The notes: generated by a model not told the origin, from the letters alone. A DNA stretch of 64,000 bases from Diadema setosum (GCA_033980235.1 CM067077.1:8836602-8900601), one strand, 5' to 3'. Shown: positions 34,251 through 47,558, numbered from the stretch's first letter. Translations and numbers: made by a program.

Positions 34251-37200
34251 TAGTAAACATTCCTTGCCTTCTTGCCGGCCATGAAAAACAAACCCATTCA
34301 ATTCACCTAGAATTTCAATGTTCCCATGTTTTCACCCCCTCCCCCTCGGACCCCCCCCCCCCCCCCTCCAAAAAAAAAATACCGCATTAACATTATTCAA
34401 ATTACAGTGTATTAAGATAATGCAATGTTTTCGTCCCAAAACGAATGTGACACATTCCAAATTGTGCACTTTGTATCATTTCCAGTAGAAAGACTTGGAA
34501 AGTCATAAATTATCATCCATTTGTAGAATACTTTGTACGTTATTCGACGTCTGAGCTGTTAATTTACCGCTTTGTCCCAAGATTTCGTGCAAAAATATCA
34601 TTTCCAACATAGCATAAAATGCCGCAATTGGGTGCGAATAATTGGGTAGGTCGGTGACATTAATGGCCGACGACAAAACAGCGGTACAACAGCGAGGTGA
34701 CGAAATCTCGAGGTGGTTTAACAATTTGATTGTTCTCGTGTTTGTCGGTTTACGTATTAGCTTACTATAGTATAGTTGTTATGTATTTGTTTATCAATAT
34801 AATACACTATTGATACACACATACAGTGTATCGAAAAATTTGCGTGACGAAGACAGGCTCGGAAATAGATTTTAAGTTACGTTTAAGTAGACCTATAGGT
34901 AGCAACAACTTTGATAGCAAGTTATCTTCGCTCAACGATTCTCTCAGTATTAATTTTAGTACATGTACCATCAATGCGGCAACATGCAACTACACGTGTA
35001 AGTATAATATTATTCTTCTAATGAACTTCAGTTGTTGACAATGTATGTAAGAGGAACTGCTGAAATGTACACTACGTGTTAATTGTCCTAAAGAAAAATT
35101 ATTACTGAATTTCGATGTTCATTTTGTAAAGAGTGAACCGGTCTGTCTGGCTGAGGCCCAGGGGGGGGGGGGGGGGGGGAAATTATGGTCTTCGCATTTT
35201 CAAAGCGCTGGATGGCGCCAAGAAACAAGAGCGCCCTCAGGGGTACATATCATAAGTTTAATATAGTATTATGTACCTGTACCAACATTCGAAATTACCT
35301 GGTATGCACCACGATGGAACACCGTGAACATATGATTAGTGGCAAGATGGAGGTTGTGGGCTCCATTGCTCCAAACTCGAGTATTGTTGATGACGACGCA
35401 CACACACACAAACACACTAACACACAAACACACAAACACACACATATAAAAACAAACAAGATATATAACAAAATTAAAATTGTTATGCTACTATACAAAG
35501 TACTTCCCAACTATGATACACATGTACACACAGTCATTCCCTTGCGCGATTTTCAAACAAGAATTAATTGTGAAACACACATTCGTTCTAAAAACACGAG
35601 CACTATTATTACTAATTATCAGTTCATGCAATGCATTCCCTCTGGAAAACTCACTCACTCACACACATAAACACTCCAATACACACTGACAAATGATGAG
35701 ATTAGATGAGATTTGAAACCACAGAGTGCCATGCCAATAAAACATGCCCGTCTGCATTCACGGCCTAATTTCAACTCATCTCACTCACTCAAACTTAAAC
35801 TCACATCTATGACCTACAAATTATGTTTTTTATTGTAAGTTTTTTAGTGATGTTTTTTCTTTTCTTTTTTTAGCATCAGACTTTCTTGCACTGGAAATTG
35901 GCTGTCAATTCAAATTTCACATTAAAATCTGATCTTGAGAATAGGCCTACATAGCTAATCCACTGAATTGTTGCCATGTGATTTGAGGTGATACTTTCAG
36001 CAGCAAAAACCTACATAATGATTTGAAACTTTTGCCTTTAACCCTTGACCTACAGCAAGTAAAGAAAAAACTTCACCCATTAGTCTATAACATTTCAAAT
36101 CAAAACTTTGGAAAGTAAGATTACACAAGAGTAGAAAGTGTCGTGAAAAGTCCCCTGGCTTTTCATTCGTTGCAAATACAACTTTGGAAAATCATTTACT
36201 AACAGCTGATGACAAAATTTCAACATGACTTATGCATATTGCTGCAGAAGGTTACAAGTTTCAACACACAAAAGACAACACATAGTTAATCCATTCACAC
36301 ATGACCTGTGATTACTAACTGTAATACCTTTATTATCATTATCATAACTGTCATACTGAGAATGAAGGTGACAGATCAACTTTTGATCAGTTTTTAAAAA
36401 ATAATTTCCGACAAAATTAACAAAGTAAAATGTAGAGCTTAGCATTTAAAGGATATTTGTATAAAAGAAGCTATGGAGATAATACACAATATATTTACAA
36501 CCACTGTATATCAAGACAGAAAAAAGACTGCATTTGCTGGTGATTTTGTTATTTTGGAGGCGCAAACAATAGACGAAAATACTTCACTGAATGTTTCTCT
36601 CAAACAGACATTTTTTCAACAATTTAATTTTACTCCACTTAATACCTAGCATATTGACTTACTCATAACTTCAAGCATATCCCATCCCATTTGCGTCTTT
36701 GAAAGTTTGCTGCTATAAATGGTATTGTATATGGCAAGCCGCTTGTGCACAGTATGTGGGAGGGAAAGGGAATAACTTGCAAGCAACAAATTAGCATTTG
36801 TGAAGGTTTATCTGGGATGTAGGAAATACAACCCTATATACCCAATATCCCTTCACTGTGTTTGCAGTCTTTATGTATGCTGTATACACCTTCATGGCAT
36901 TTCTTGTCAAACTGTCAAGCCTTCTACTGAATGAATAATTCAAAAATTGAAATTTCTGACAGTTACATGCAGATGAAAAGAGCACACTATAACTTTTGAT
37001 GCACAAGTACGCATGATCTCTCCATTGAATGTAAGTATGCGCTCAAGCGAGTGATTTCTTCATGTATTTCAGTGCTGACTGAAATTCATAACAAAACTTT
37101 CTTCAACAGCAAGTTTGACACAATACTCATTTCCCTACAAGAAGCATTCCTAAAATCTTTATTTAGTCAATTTAGAATGAGGTGATTAACAAGGAGCCAA

Positions 37201-37480
37201 CACACTGATGACGATGACATTAATTCTGTGTTAATTTTACAGCAATTGATGGATCTATCATCATTAATAGGTAGATTGTTAGGGCCTAAATCACTCAAAA
37301 ATATGCAATTTCATGCAAATTACCCAAATGGAATCACAAAATTACTACTGACTTAATGCAGGATAAGAATTATTTAAAGCAACAATCTGTAAACAAGAAC
37401 TCTTGTGTGATACAATGACAATAACATTGGTTCAAACACCAGTTTATGCAGCAACTGCATATGATTCTTGGTTCCTATTA
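34250..37480. other. Inside or downstream of CAPZB, no gene recognised
   Basis: Contains a C-run (34352-34368), a G-run (35161-35179) and a CA array (35398-35446). If the terminal exon at 33071 is used, this is intronic to CAPZB. No other exon recognised. Confidence 0.5.
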
Positions 37481-37691
37481 CTGTAAAAGTGGTTTCTTTC
37501 GCGTACAGAAACTTTCACGGTTTCCATCGGTGCCGACTTTTTCGCGTTTGTTTAAATTCGCGGTCGGTAATGACAGCGTTGTAACAAGCGACAAGTTCAA
37601 AACATTTTCGCGTGATGTTAAATTTGCGGTTAAACCTCTAAGCGCGAAAATCGCGAAAATAAAACCACTGCGAAAGAAACCACTTTTACAG
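37481..37691. mobile_element. 211-bp CTGTAAAA-ended MITE
   Basis: CTGTAAAAGTGGTTTCTTTC and GAAAGAAACCACTTTTACAG are perfect inverted ends of 20 bp, flanked by TA (37479-37480, 37692-37693). The interior has TTTTCGCG and CGCGAAAA words as in the elements at 7726 and 15156. Confidence 0.9.
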
Positions 37692-37699
37692 TACAACCA

Positions 37700-40600
37700 T
37701 CTTCCCTAGAATAGTAACATTGGGGGCATACGGTATGTGTTGAGTGGAGTTGGGCAACATACAATCATTAGACATGTGTCTGTCACAATATCATTGGAAA
37801 TTAGCTATGTTTGTGCATCTGTGCATACATACACACAAAGATACGAGAGTGATTGTGAGTTCCGTCATAGCTCCAAGGGATGGCGACAAAGTGTCAGGAC
37901 ATGTTCACAGTAAAGTTATAAGTGTAAAGGATAATTTCTCACATTAGCATGTGTTTTAAACATCACAATGTTAAGAAAATCTGTCATGTAATTGTTGAGG
38001 AACATCACTCCATCGCAAATTTGCCCCCTGACACAAATCAGCACATGCCTTCAAGCATCTCTTCATACTGAAAATGGAATTCCGTATCATGCTGAGAGGA
38101 CATTAATTCAATTTAGTCAGACTGGCCAAAGAGCAATGGAGGGCCAAGAGTTGTCTGCATGGATAATGACGTCTGTTGAGTCCAGCTCAATTTCAACGAG
38201 GTAAATGAGAAATCTAGTGTTACTTTTCCCTTACAAAATGTGAACTCTTCATGTGACACACATTTGATATTTAGTAGCATGTTTGTAAGACTACTTCAGG
38301 GTGGTTGACAATTAGATGGGCACACAACATACACATTGTAATGTGATAATCAATCTGATCTGATCCTTACAAGTGCGTGCAAGCATGCTACATGGATTGT
38401 TAATTACAATTCCCACAATTTGATCACATACAATTCTCTTTCACCTACGTGGATGAACACTTCATGAAGCACAGATCACATCAACGTATTGATGACTCTT
38501 CTGCATAGAAATGTGTGCATGCAGCTCACCAAACCAGACTTGAAAAATTTGAACACTCAGTCAAACACATCTTGGCGTTTGTTTCTCCTTCGATTTGACT
38601 TCTGTTCTACGGGGGAATGTACATTTGCATGGTGACATACAGACATGCAAGCATCGAATGTTAGGAATGTTTCAACAACAAAACATATCACATTATGAGT
38701 GTAGTGAATTCCATTCCATTCAAAGTTAAATTGGAGACATTATACAGTAGAAAGCAATCTTTTCATAGTATGTCATTTCAAAAATCAAGTATATAAAGTG
38801 GAGAGAATGTGGCTGTGTGTGCCCTCACAAAACACATGAGAAAATTAATCTAATGCTAAATTATCTTTTATCAAAATAACTGTAAGCTTTAAATCTACAA
38901 TGTACCCATTTTAGAGAACATTCAAATGGATTCCAGGGACTTAAATGCTTCACCACTGGACTCCTCATTTTGTACTACAAAGTCAATAAAGATTTACATC
39001 AATATTCTTACAAACCCATACACCTTTGGAATATGAAATTTAAATACTCTAAAGTGCAACCAGGATATCAGCGTACACATTTGTAAATGCAGAAATCCTA
39101 CTTACACATATATATACACAGTGCTTGTGTATATGCTGTATGCATGTGTGCAATCAATGAAATTTTCTGAGTTTCATAGACATACGACATTTATCAAAGT
39201 TCTTTTCTATCATATGTCCCATCTATGCATCGACATCACATGGGTATATCTGTGTTTTTGTTGTGACATCAAAAACAAACACTAAAAAAAAAGCTTCCAG
39301 TCATACAACATAACACACATGTCCTAACGAGGCTATTTCTGTTCTCTGTTTCATAGTATAAGACAGAAAGCTATAATGGAGGTGACTGCCCTACGGTGAA
39401 TCAATAGAATGAATTTATCAATAAAATGGAATTTAGTATACATATGTCAACACTACCTACAATAGTTAGAAATATCGTCTTCTCTTTCTTGGAATGAAAT
39501 ATTCACAAACCAATACAACCTCGCAAATGTACTTCTCTCTTTGCTTTTTAATCATCTTTGCAATGCAATAAGAAAATCTGTCTCCTTTTTTGTGTTAAAA
39601 AAAGCAATAATAATGATCTCCAGCCACATGGCAAAAAACCGGAATGAATTGGATAAACAAAACAAAAATGTAATGTAAAGCAGAATATCTGCTTATGTAC
39701 AGACACAAATCCAGATGACATGAAGAACACACGGGGCATTCCCACTCCAAGTCAGTGGATGCTGGTTAAAAATACCACCATTTCCATGTAAGCGACATGC
39801 ACAACGCTAATATCCACCAGTTAGGGCAATCAGCCCATGCATTTCTCTCAAACGTAACACGGGGAATGGAGCACAATGTCGGTGTACTGAGTTAACAATC
39901 TTGAATTAATCATGGAAGCACATTTAAAGTCATCGTTGATTTTATACAAGCATTAGGTATTTCTCATCAAGAAGGCAGGGACTAGATCAATTATATGAAC
40001 CTTGATGGTTGAAAGAGAAAGATCTACTGCTTTGAGCCTCTAGTAGTACAGCAGCAAAAACCAGTTCAGAAATGAACGTGCTACTGCTCTCTTCATTAGA
40101 TGTTTGCTTACAAATCAAAAAGGCACCCATATCAAATAAATTTGGGTTGAACTACAATGTACTGAAAAAGCCAAAATAAAAAGCGAATGATTCCTCCCAT
40201 CCCAAACCAATATTTTCCAGTCTTCCAGCTTGGCTCATCAATGCTGAGCTGACCTGGCGAGATAAACGCCTCAGGACTTTAAAGAGCGCCATCTCTTGGC
40301 TGCCTCTCTGCTAACTACGTAACAGACATCTTCACGCGTGCAGTCGCACTTGTTAGTAGACACTGCAAAACATGCTTGGCGTCGGCCAGAATTACAGATG
40401 GAGGGCCACAGGCATCGCTCAGGTAGGCATCAAGACGACCCTCAAGTAACTCCGGACGACTTTGGACGACTGGAGAAGACACCGGTAGGGTTCGGGTGGA
40501 GGAGCAGGGGGTAGGGATGGTGTGAAAAGGCAATGGAAGCCGATCTCTTTGTGTATGTATGTATATGTGTGCATCGGGGTGGTGTGGGAGGGTGCATGTT

Positions 40601-40760
40601 TGTAGAAGGGGAAGGGAGGGGATAGGGGCTGGATTGGAGTGAACTGGAGGATGGAGGCGGGCGGGGCGGGGGGAGGTGGATGGGAGATCTGTTGTCATGG
40701 TGAAGATCATGCTGATGGAGACGAGAGGACAAACAGACAGAGGACAGACAGACACACGGA
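37700..40760. other. CAPZB 3' UTR / intron region
   Basis: Bases below 40761 should hold the 3' UTR of the isoform ending there. I cannot place a poly(A) signal with confidence. Long proline-rich open frames at 40315-40755 come from skewed composition. No other gene seen. Confidence 0.5.
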
Positions 40761-40845
40761 CTAGTGTCCCTTATTTTTGAGGGCTTTGAATAGTTCAGCG
40801 TTTAGCTCTCTCTGCTTGCCGGCCATCTCTAATGACTGCACTGAC
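40761..40845 (-). CDS. CAPZB: Terminal exon of capping protein beta, beta2-like tail
   Basis: Acceptor GAATGCTGTGCAG|GTCAGTGC on the - strand. With the split codon it encodes RSVQSLEMAGKQRELNAELF followed by KALKNKGH and TAG (40761-40763). The human beta2 isoform has RSVQT at the same place and a helical tail of like length, so the match is clear in position, phase and character. This C-terminal segment is the mobile tentacle that helps the alpha/beta heterodimer hold the actin barbed end. Phase 2/1 joins correctly to the exon at 41751-41827. Confidence 0.85.
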
Positions 40846-41750
40846 CTGCACAGCATTCAAATGAACAGAGGAAGGATAGAAACATTAAGTTTACATCATT
40901 AATGCATAAAACTTTTCTCACACTCAAAAGCTCACAAACTAATGAGATTATAGATATATTTATTCATCAAATAAACTCTACAATACATACCCGTATTACA
41001 CACTAATTTACAAGAATAACTTCTGGGTTTCAATATACAAATGTATGTACAGATTGCCAACTACTTTTTGGCCTATACAGCTTATCAAAGACTCATGAAT
41101 GACTTTAAAATAAGTTGTCTGCCTAATGAAGTTGTGTTGTTTGCCATAAATTAACTTAAATCACCTAACATTCTCAAATATGTTTACTATGCAGGTTTGA
41201 ATTCTCATTATTTTTGATGACATCATGACTGAATGATCTACAAAAATGCTTGATTGTAGGAGTTTTGATATGATATCCAATGAATCTGGTAATCAGAAAA
41301 CCATGTGTATCTTTGTTCTTCAATAAATTCTCCTTTCTTTAAAACCTGATAAACAACTGATTCTTCTGTTTTTACAAATCCAATGCATTCATCATAACTT
41401 TGCATGACAACCCCTATGAACAGAGGAACACTTTGCAATTTCCCAGTGTGATACAGCCACAATTTCAAAATGTTCCAATATACTGTTGCCAGATTTTGTT
41501 CAAATGAAATTTATCCATGACTCGTACTGTTATAATAGTCAATGATACTAAAACACAGACTTATCTCACACGACTGAGTATGAAAACTACTCACATGAAA
41601 AATTTGACAATTTACCACAGGTTCAAAAAGGTTAAGAACCCACATTGCACTTTTCGACTACTTCCTTCGCCATTGCGTTGAAAGAGTGCATTGCTTTCAA
41701 TAAAGACATGATATTTAATACCAGCTGCAAGTCACCCCTTTTGTGCTTAC

Positions 41751-41827
41751 CTTAAACTATTGACGATGTCCTTCGTCTTGCCAAAGTAGATCTGGTTCAA
41801 GGTATTCCTGATCTTGTTTTCCATGTC
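41751..41827 (-). CDS. CAPZB: Internal exon of F-actin capping protein beta
   Basis: The - strand reads AG|GACATGG at the acceptor and TTTAAG|GTAAGC at the donor. The 77 nt encode [20 protein letters not shown], then IVNSL and the first two bases of Arg. This is nearly the CAPZB signature around [13 protein letters not shown] and leaves no doubt about the family. Capping protein beta pairs with the alpha subunit and caps actin filament barbed ends; it also sits in dynactin. Two different terminal exons downstream share its splice phase. Confidence 0.95.
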
Positions 41828-42596
41828 CTTTACACAAAATCAGAGACAGAGTAGAAAATGGAATGAGAGGATAAAAGGAATGACATTCTCAACTAATGCT
41901 CTGTGTGCTTGAGTGCTGATTGGCACAGAAAACCCCATAGTGATGAACACACTGTCCACAAAGTCCCTGGTACAAAGAAGGTTAAAGTGAAAATGACGAT
42001 TAATTGGCAGAATATCCAGTTTTGTTTTTGTTTTTGTTTAATTTTGTTTTGTTTTGCTTCGTTGTGTTTTTTTTTTTTTTTTTTTTGGGGGGGGGAGGGT
42101 GGATAGAGATCTACCAAAGAACAAAATGCATACAGCCATTGCCAGACAAACTGTTGAAACAACATAACATGTTTTAGAAGTGGAAGGTATCTCTTGACCA
42201 TATGACAAAAAGATATAAAACATTTCAGCTTCAGCAGTAGCAAAAAATAAATAAATTAATTAAGAATAAATAAAATTAAAAAAAAAAGGTTGAGACCATT
42301 GTCAATTCTTGTTATCAATATGGTTGTATTAGATGGCATTACATCTTCCAAGTGTTCTTTCTACCTTGGTGATGTGTTCTACAACAATATCAGAAATGGC
42401 TAAAATATAAAAAGAAAGGGATAAAAAACAGGATTTTACTCAGATTACCAATGCTGGCATTTTGTTCTCACATGTTGTTTCTTCTTCGTTCGTAAGAAGA
42501 TAATTACCTGATAGATGAGTCTCTATTAACCAATGAAAACACAAAGCAGGATTTGGTTCTTGCTACTAAAGAACAGGTGCAAAGGATGGCTCTTAC

Positions 42597-42716
42597 CTCT
42601 ACCAAGGTACCAATGTTGGATATGTGTGTGTTGCCGCTGCCGATTGGCATGTCACTCTCCACCTGCCTCGTCAGGCTGCCTCCCAGGTTCACAGTCCCTG
42701 AGCCACTCCTGGTAGT
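42597..42716 (-). CDS. CAPZB: Internal exon of F-actin capping protein beta
   Basis: A 120-nt exon, 40 codons, with CACCAACAG acceptor and GTAGAG|GTAAGA donor. It encodes [20 protein letters not shown] and then a stretch ending [10 protein letters not shown]. Human CAPZB has the matching [15 protein letters not shown] and HIANIGRLVE. Both borders lie on codon boundaries, joining cleanly to the exons at 43153 and 41751. The middle segment ([10 protein letters not shown]) is the divergent part, as expected. Confidence 0.95.
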
Positions 42717-43152
42717 CTGTTGGTGATAGGTAACATTAACATGCCAATCATGTATCAATGTCATGGTTAAGGTACAACTTTTATAGGACTACATTTATCA
42801 GATTAATGACACGCACATTTGATAGCTCTTTTGAGAATTATTTGTAACACCATGGTGTTGTTTTGTCTCTGCATGTGCAGGGGGGGGGGGGGGGGGGGGT
42901 TTGGGGGTTGATTTGACCAAACTTTTGACGACCAGCCAGAAAGATGATTGGAGTGTGATGCATTATGCCTTTTAGTGGCAGCATTATACCAGGTACACAA
43001 ATACACTGCTTGAAGTTAAACAAGAATGATTTCATAACTCACAAATGATTGTCTTGTCTGTTGACAACAAAATGGACACTAATCCGGTCAACCCGTGGTA
43101 TTACATAATGCCAATTTGTTTCTGAACCAAAGTTTTCATAATTCTTACTAAC

Positions 43153-43215
43153 CTGTAGCCACAGCATGGCTGTTGATGTGAGCTTGTAGTGTGCATTCCT
43201 ACCCTGGGACTTATC
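43153..43215 (-). CDS. CAPZB: Internal exon of F-actin capping protein beta
   Basis: A 63-nt exon, 21 codons: DKSQGRNAHYKLTSTAMLWL and a final Gln. Acceptor TGTTCCTACAG and donor CAG|GTTAGT. The HYKLTST.MLWLQ block is the conserved CAPZB core. Upstream exons, including the SxxYLWDxDxGFA region, were not found in the rest of the window, so the 5' part of the gene is beyond 64 kb or missing. If beyond, copies D-F of the Ig-like family lie in this intron on the opposite strand. Confidence 0.95.
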
Positions 43216-43358
43216 CTGTAGGAACATAGAAAGAAGAGAAAGAGGAAAAAAAAACAACATTTCTTTAATAAAGAAACTAGGGCATAGAAGGTGTACAAAG
43301 TAAACCACCAACACCCCTTTTCTACCCCTCCAACCACACACTCATGCACATACGCATG

Positions 43359-43365
<7 letters not shown>

Positions 43366-43396
<31 letters not shown>

Positions 43397-43401
43397 AACA
43401 C
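43366..43401. repeat. CA dinucleotide microsatellite
   Basis: A CA array within the CAPZB intron or 5' flank. Confidence 0.9.
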
Positions 43402-43911
43402 ATACACAAAGAAGTTATGATCACTGAAGACTTACACGGCAACAACCATCACCATCACAGGGAGAATGGGGTATAAGTAATTTACCCAAAAAATTATTGC
43501 ACACTAAATGAGTCACAAAGAAATTTGAAAATACAGTCTCAAATGTACTAAATAATTACAATATATTGAGAAGTATTAAGCTACAATTGTATATTCATTT
43601 TTGTTTCTAGAGAAGGAAATTTGTAAAGATCCTTATATGAATTTAGGGGCTTGGTGTCCATTTGAAAATCCTGTTAGACTAGTGATTCTACCTGCCAAGT
43701 TTGGTGAAAATCTGTCAAGGGATTTTCACAGAGAGACTGAAAATGTAAAAAAGTTTATGCACGAAAAAAAAAAAAAACAATGGACTTTTCATAATAGACA
43801 ATGTAAAACTGATTACAAATCTTGAATTAGCAGTGTCATAAATAATGGGAAATTTTTTAACACAAATGTGCAGATACAATCCTTCCCATACCACTACTCA
43901 GTCAATAGAGT

Positions 43912-44225
43912 GGTGATATGGCTCAGTCAGTAGTGCATTGTCTACAGATCCAAGGCACCAGGTTTGATTTCCAGGTCACACTGAGCAATGTTGTGTGTAC
44001 TCATACCGTCCCCTCTAGGGAGAGGCAAAGCACTCTGTCACTCAGCTGGGAGTCCCAAGTGTGAGAGAGTCACAACTTACACATGTGAGCAGATTCCACT
44101 TCATTCATTCATCGCAAAGCGTTGGGTGCCAACCCGTTGAAGTGGTCCCCTAACCACCCACACAAGAAAACGGCGAATGATGTCTACTCCTAGCATTAGT
44201 CAGCAAATAGTATCAACCTGGCACA
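43912..44225 (+). mobile_element. tRNA-derived SINE, copy 2 (old)
   Basis: A decayed head (ATGGCTCAGTCAGTAGTGC) and body words GAGCAATGTTGTGTGTACTC, GAGAGAGTCACAACTTACAC and TTGAAGTGGTCCCC match the SINE at 7873-8222. Box B has decayed (GGTTTGATTTCC). No clear target duplication. Confidence 0.75.
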
Positions 44226-44239
44226 CTGTGCCATACATT

Positions 44240-44462
44240 TAGCTTGAATGAATGAAGTCAGTCAAATGAATTCTGTTCCCACCCCCTTACTGATATGAAT
44301 ATATTAATAATTCCCATTGATACAAGTGTGCACACATACAATGTCCATTCAGAGTACACTATGTACACACAGAAATGTCATCCATCGAATCAACAGTGTA
44401 GGGTAAGATAAGATGGACTTTGGACCGCACTTGTAATACAGATTTGCAATACTACTAGTAAG
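44240..44462 (+). repeat. Block shared with the junction between units 2a and 2b
   Basis: From GCTTGAATGAATGAAGTCAG to ATACTACTAGTAA this block matches 52445-52662 at roughly 94% by eye. In both it lies upstream of a gene-family copy. It probably marks the 5' side of the unit that holds gene D. Confidence 0.85.
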
Positions 44463-44464
44463 TA

Positions 44465-45990
44465 ATGCGCATGCTCCTTCGTTGGCTCCACACTGGTGGG
44501 CAATGCAGTACCCGCTATTTTCAAATGAACTGCCATCTTGAGTACTGTACTGCCACTGGGATTGCTTCGGATGTCAATGTGTGGTGTTATGTTTCATGAA
44601 TTCCTGCCTCAGATTTCCACTTCGTGTCATCAGTGTCCATTCCTCAGTATTGAAAGGTATGCAAATGGCCTCTTTGAAGGCCATCCTGGATTTTTCTAAA
44701 TTTATTTAAAGGTTTCAACCCAATCTGTAATGTTGGAAAAAGTTGGTACTGGTATTGTGCTAGCACACCTTACATCCCAACTGCAAATGCAATATACTGT
44801 AGTATAACGATGGAATATATTTGCAATGATAAGAACACCAAATACTTGGGGAGGTATCGAGATTTGTTTGTGCAGAAATACTCCTACTTGTGTATCTTGA
44901 AAATTAACATTCACTGAATTATGCCTAGATTAAAAATAGGTGCACAAAAATTGTCCACCTTTATGATGAAGTAAATTCATTTGAGTTTTGACATCATACC
45001 AAACATGAACATGGTAAACCAGTAGAAACTTGGTACACTGTAATCCTTGCAATGCAGAGTAGCATACCCCATATATGTATTTACACATGAACACTGTGAT
45101 ATATGATTAGCCAATTTCATGCTTGTTGATAAATTAGTTTAGTTGTTCACATTGGTATTTTTTAAAGACAATTTGCCTTGATACATTTGGGTATGTCTAC
45201 AGTCAAAGGGTCGGTACACGTACATGTAACATGTGTTCACCACTAAAGTCGAGGAATGATATAAAATACAGTGTTCAATAGAAATTTAAGGGCTGTTATC
45301 ATCTTTTTCTAATCAATACCATGCCTTTCAGTTGGAAAAGAAGAATTTTTTTATGAACATGTTAGTACTTGATCTTCATATGTTAGTACACAGATGTCAG
45401 TCCAGCATTGGTGTCACATATCCGCAAAAAAAAAAAAAAGAAAAAAGGAAGAAATCATTTTGCATAAATTTTAATAGATTGCTTTTTTGGAAGCAAGTTG
45501 GGGCAAAGTTATCATTTATCAGATTGCTCTAAAAAAATTATTTTCTTTAGGGGTAATCCACATAAAAATAGAATATACATGTAATCATACAGCTCTTATT
45601 TTACGGACCTTGCTTTTACTCAGGAAATACCCATTTCTCTTCATTAGTTGAAAACTACACTGTCAAACAGCACTAGCATCAATACAATGCACAAATATCA
45701 CTTCACGACGAAAAACAACAGAAACAAAAATGACGCATTCGTGTTTGAAGCATTTTAGATGAAAAAGATTGAGTGAGTAAAGAGGTAAAATTGGAGGACA
45801 AATTTCAGTTTAAATGTTTTTTATTTTGAATTATCAAGTTCTTTGTAGTCTGTAAGTCACTTCACTGTTAAATTCCTACCCAAGAATACAAAAAAAAAAA
45901 GAAGAAAGGATTCAGTACATGATATAATACTCTTTTTTGATGATGTTTATGAATGTCTGATGGTAAGGCTCCTCTCTCCTGTTTCCCAAC
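44465..45990. other. Upstream region of gene D, nothing recognised
   Basis: No close match to the upstream regions of genes A or E was seen. No promoter motif stands out. Open frames here are short and unsupported. Confidence 0.45.
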
Positions 45991-45992
45991 AG

Positions 45993-46908
45993 AATATCAA
46001 AGCATCTGGTTCACAACATGGGGAGCATCACAAGACCTTTTGTACTACCACTTGCGACAGCGCTGATGTGCCTTAACAGCTACAGTCTAGCTGTGGAAGT
46101 CTACAAGTTCTATGAAGGGAGAAATGTGTCGCTGGAGTTCAATCAACCTCTGTCCAGTGACTCTACCTTTGAATATGAGATTCACTTGATTGACGCCTCA
46201 TGCTTCTTCTGCAGGAATGGAACCATGGTTCCTGGCTGCCTCACACCTCAGCAAAGCAGACGTTTCTCTGTTCATAGCAAAAGATCACAAACTTATTTAA
46301 CAGTGACTCTCAGCATAAACGCTACCAATGCCGAAGACAGCCAGTTTTACCTACTCTCTCTAAGGGAAGATAGACGTGGTGAAAGCCACTTTTTCACTCA
46401 AGATGCCTACATTGAAGTTCTGCGTCCACCAAGTCCTGCACGTTGTATCATGAAACGTACTGAGTATTCAGCTGCATGGAATGAAGTTAACTGCACATGT
46501 TTGCTTGGCAGTGATGGAGAAGGTTCTCTCTACTGCTTCCAAAATGCAATGAAGATTCCATACAAGGGGGCACCAGCGCGGCTAAATGATCACGTGACAT
46601 GGGTCTTCTGGATGGATGCACTTCTACCCATCAAGTGCTGTTCATACGAACCAACATTTCCAATAACATCAGAATCTTGCTCCCAGTTTGTGCATCATCC
46701 CTCAACACACATTGGCAATGCAGAAGATTCTATAACCCCTTTTAGTGGCTACATGACAACAATAACTGCTGATCCAGAAAGAACTGATGAAATAAACTTT
46801 TCACAGAAAGTCAGAGAAGAAAGCAACAGTGCAACCACCACAGCACATGAAGCCTTCACCAAGAGCACTTTGATTGCACTAATGATATTATTTTCACTGT
46901 CTTTGTGA
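45993..46908 (+). CDS. Gene D: Ig-like family member with truncated C-terminus
   Basis: The acceptor CTCCTGTTTCCCAACAG (AG 45991-45992) precedes ATG 46018. The frame encodes 296 residues: signal peptide (to about residue 25), V-like domain (SCFFCRNGT, RRFSVHSK, LTVTLSI, AEDSQFYLLS), second Ig-like domain with ten ectodomain cysteines in total, a Thr/Ser stalk, and the C-terminal KSTLIALMILFSLSL then TGA. No basic cytoplasmic tail follows. The hydrophobic end of about 14 residues resembles a GPI-attachment signal more than a stable transmembrane helix. A MITE starts 10 bp past the stop and occupies the place where other copies encode the rest of the helix. It is the most divergent copy; its exitron donor is weaker (GAA|GTTAAC). 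Surface anchoring by lipid is inference. Confidence 0.8.
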
Positions 46909-46917
46909 CTGCCTTAA

Positions 46918-47558
46918 GGCCTGGTCACACTGCCCAAAAGTTGCATTTAAACGCATGAATCATTTAAGAAATTCAAGCCTTACACGTTACATGCGCGATA
47001 TGCGCATTTCATGAGTTTGTCTGACGTTGAACCTAGTAGTTGTCCCCCGATGTGCGCCGGATCGGTGCTATACGCGATTCCAGGTTTTGAGTAGCTCAAA
47101 ACACGGCTTTGCGTAAAAGTTTACGCGGTATTGCGCTATTTTACATAATTTTTACGTAGTTTGCATAGTTCTTACATGAACAATGCGCGAAATATGCGTG
47201 GAATATCAGTGATCGTTCGTGAAAATGTTGCTGCTATTGCGTCTATGCGCAAATCATGCGCTATTGAATTCATATGCAGTTCATTAATGATAATGCGCAG
47301 ATTATGCGTGGTTTTCCGTGGACCTCAGTCGTCGCACACAACTACAAATTCGCCCTATTTGGGGCCTTTGCATGCCTATGCGCGAAAAGTACAAGGTTTG
47401 TTAGTGATTTTAGCGAGATCTTTCCTTAGTTCTTGCGCAATTCATCGGTGACTTTCATTGTGTAAATCAACGAAAATTCTCGATGAACAAGCACGCACAA
47501 CCAAATGTCTTGCGTGATTCATGCATTTGCGCAACTTTTGGGCAGTGTGACCGGGCCT
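46918..47558. mobile_element. 641-bp TTAA-flanked MITE immediately after gene D
   Basis: GGCCTGGTCACACTGCCCAA and TTGGGCAGTGTGACCGGGCC are inverted ends. TTAA flanks both (46914-46917, 47559-47562). The interior is rich in TGCGC / GCGCA and has no coding frame of note. Confidence 0.9.

Noticed and set aside
40315..40755. Pro/Ser-rich 146-residue open frame on the - strand
   Set aside because: Lies directly after the CAPZB stop at 40761 in compositionally skewed sequence; no domain and no splice support. Treated as 3' UTR or flank.
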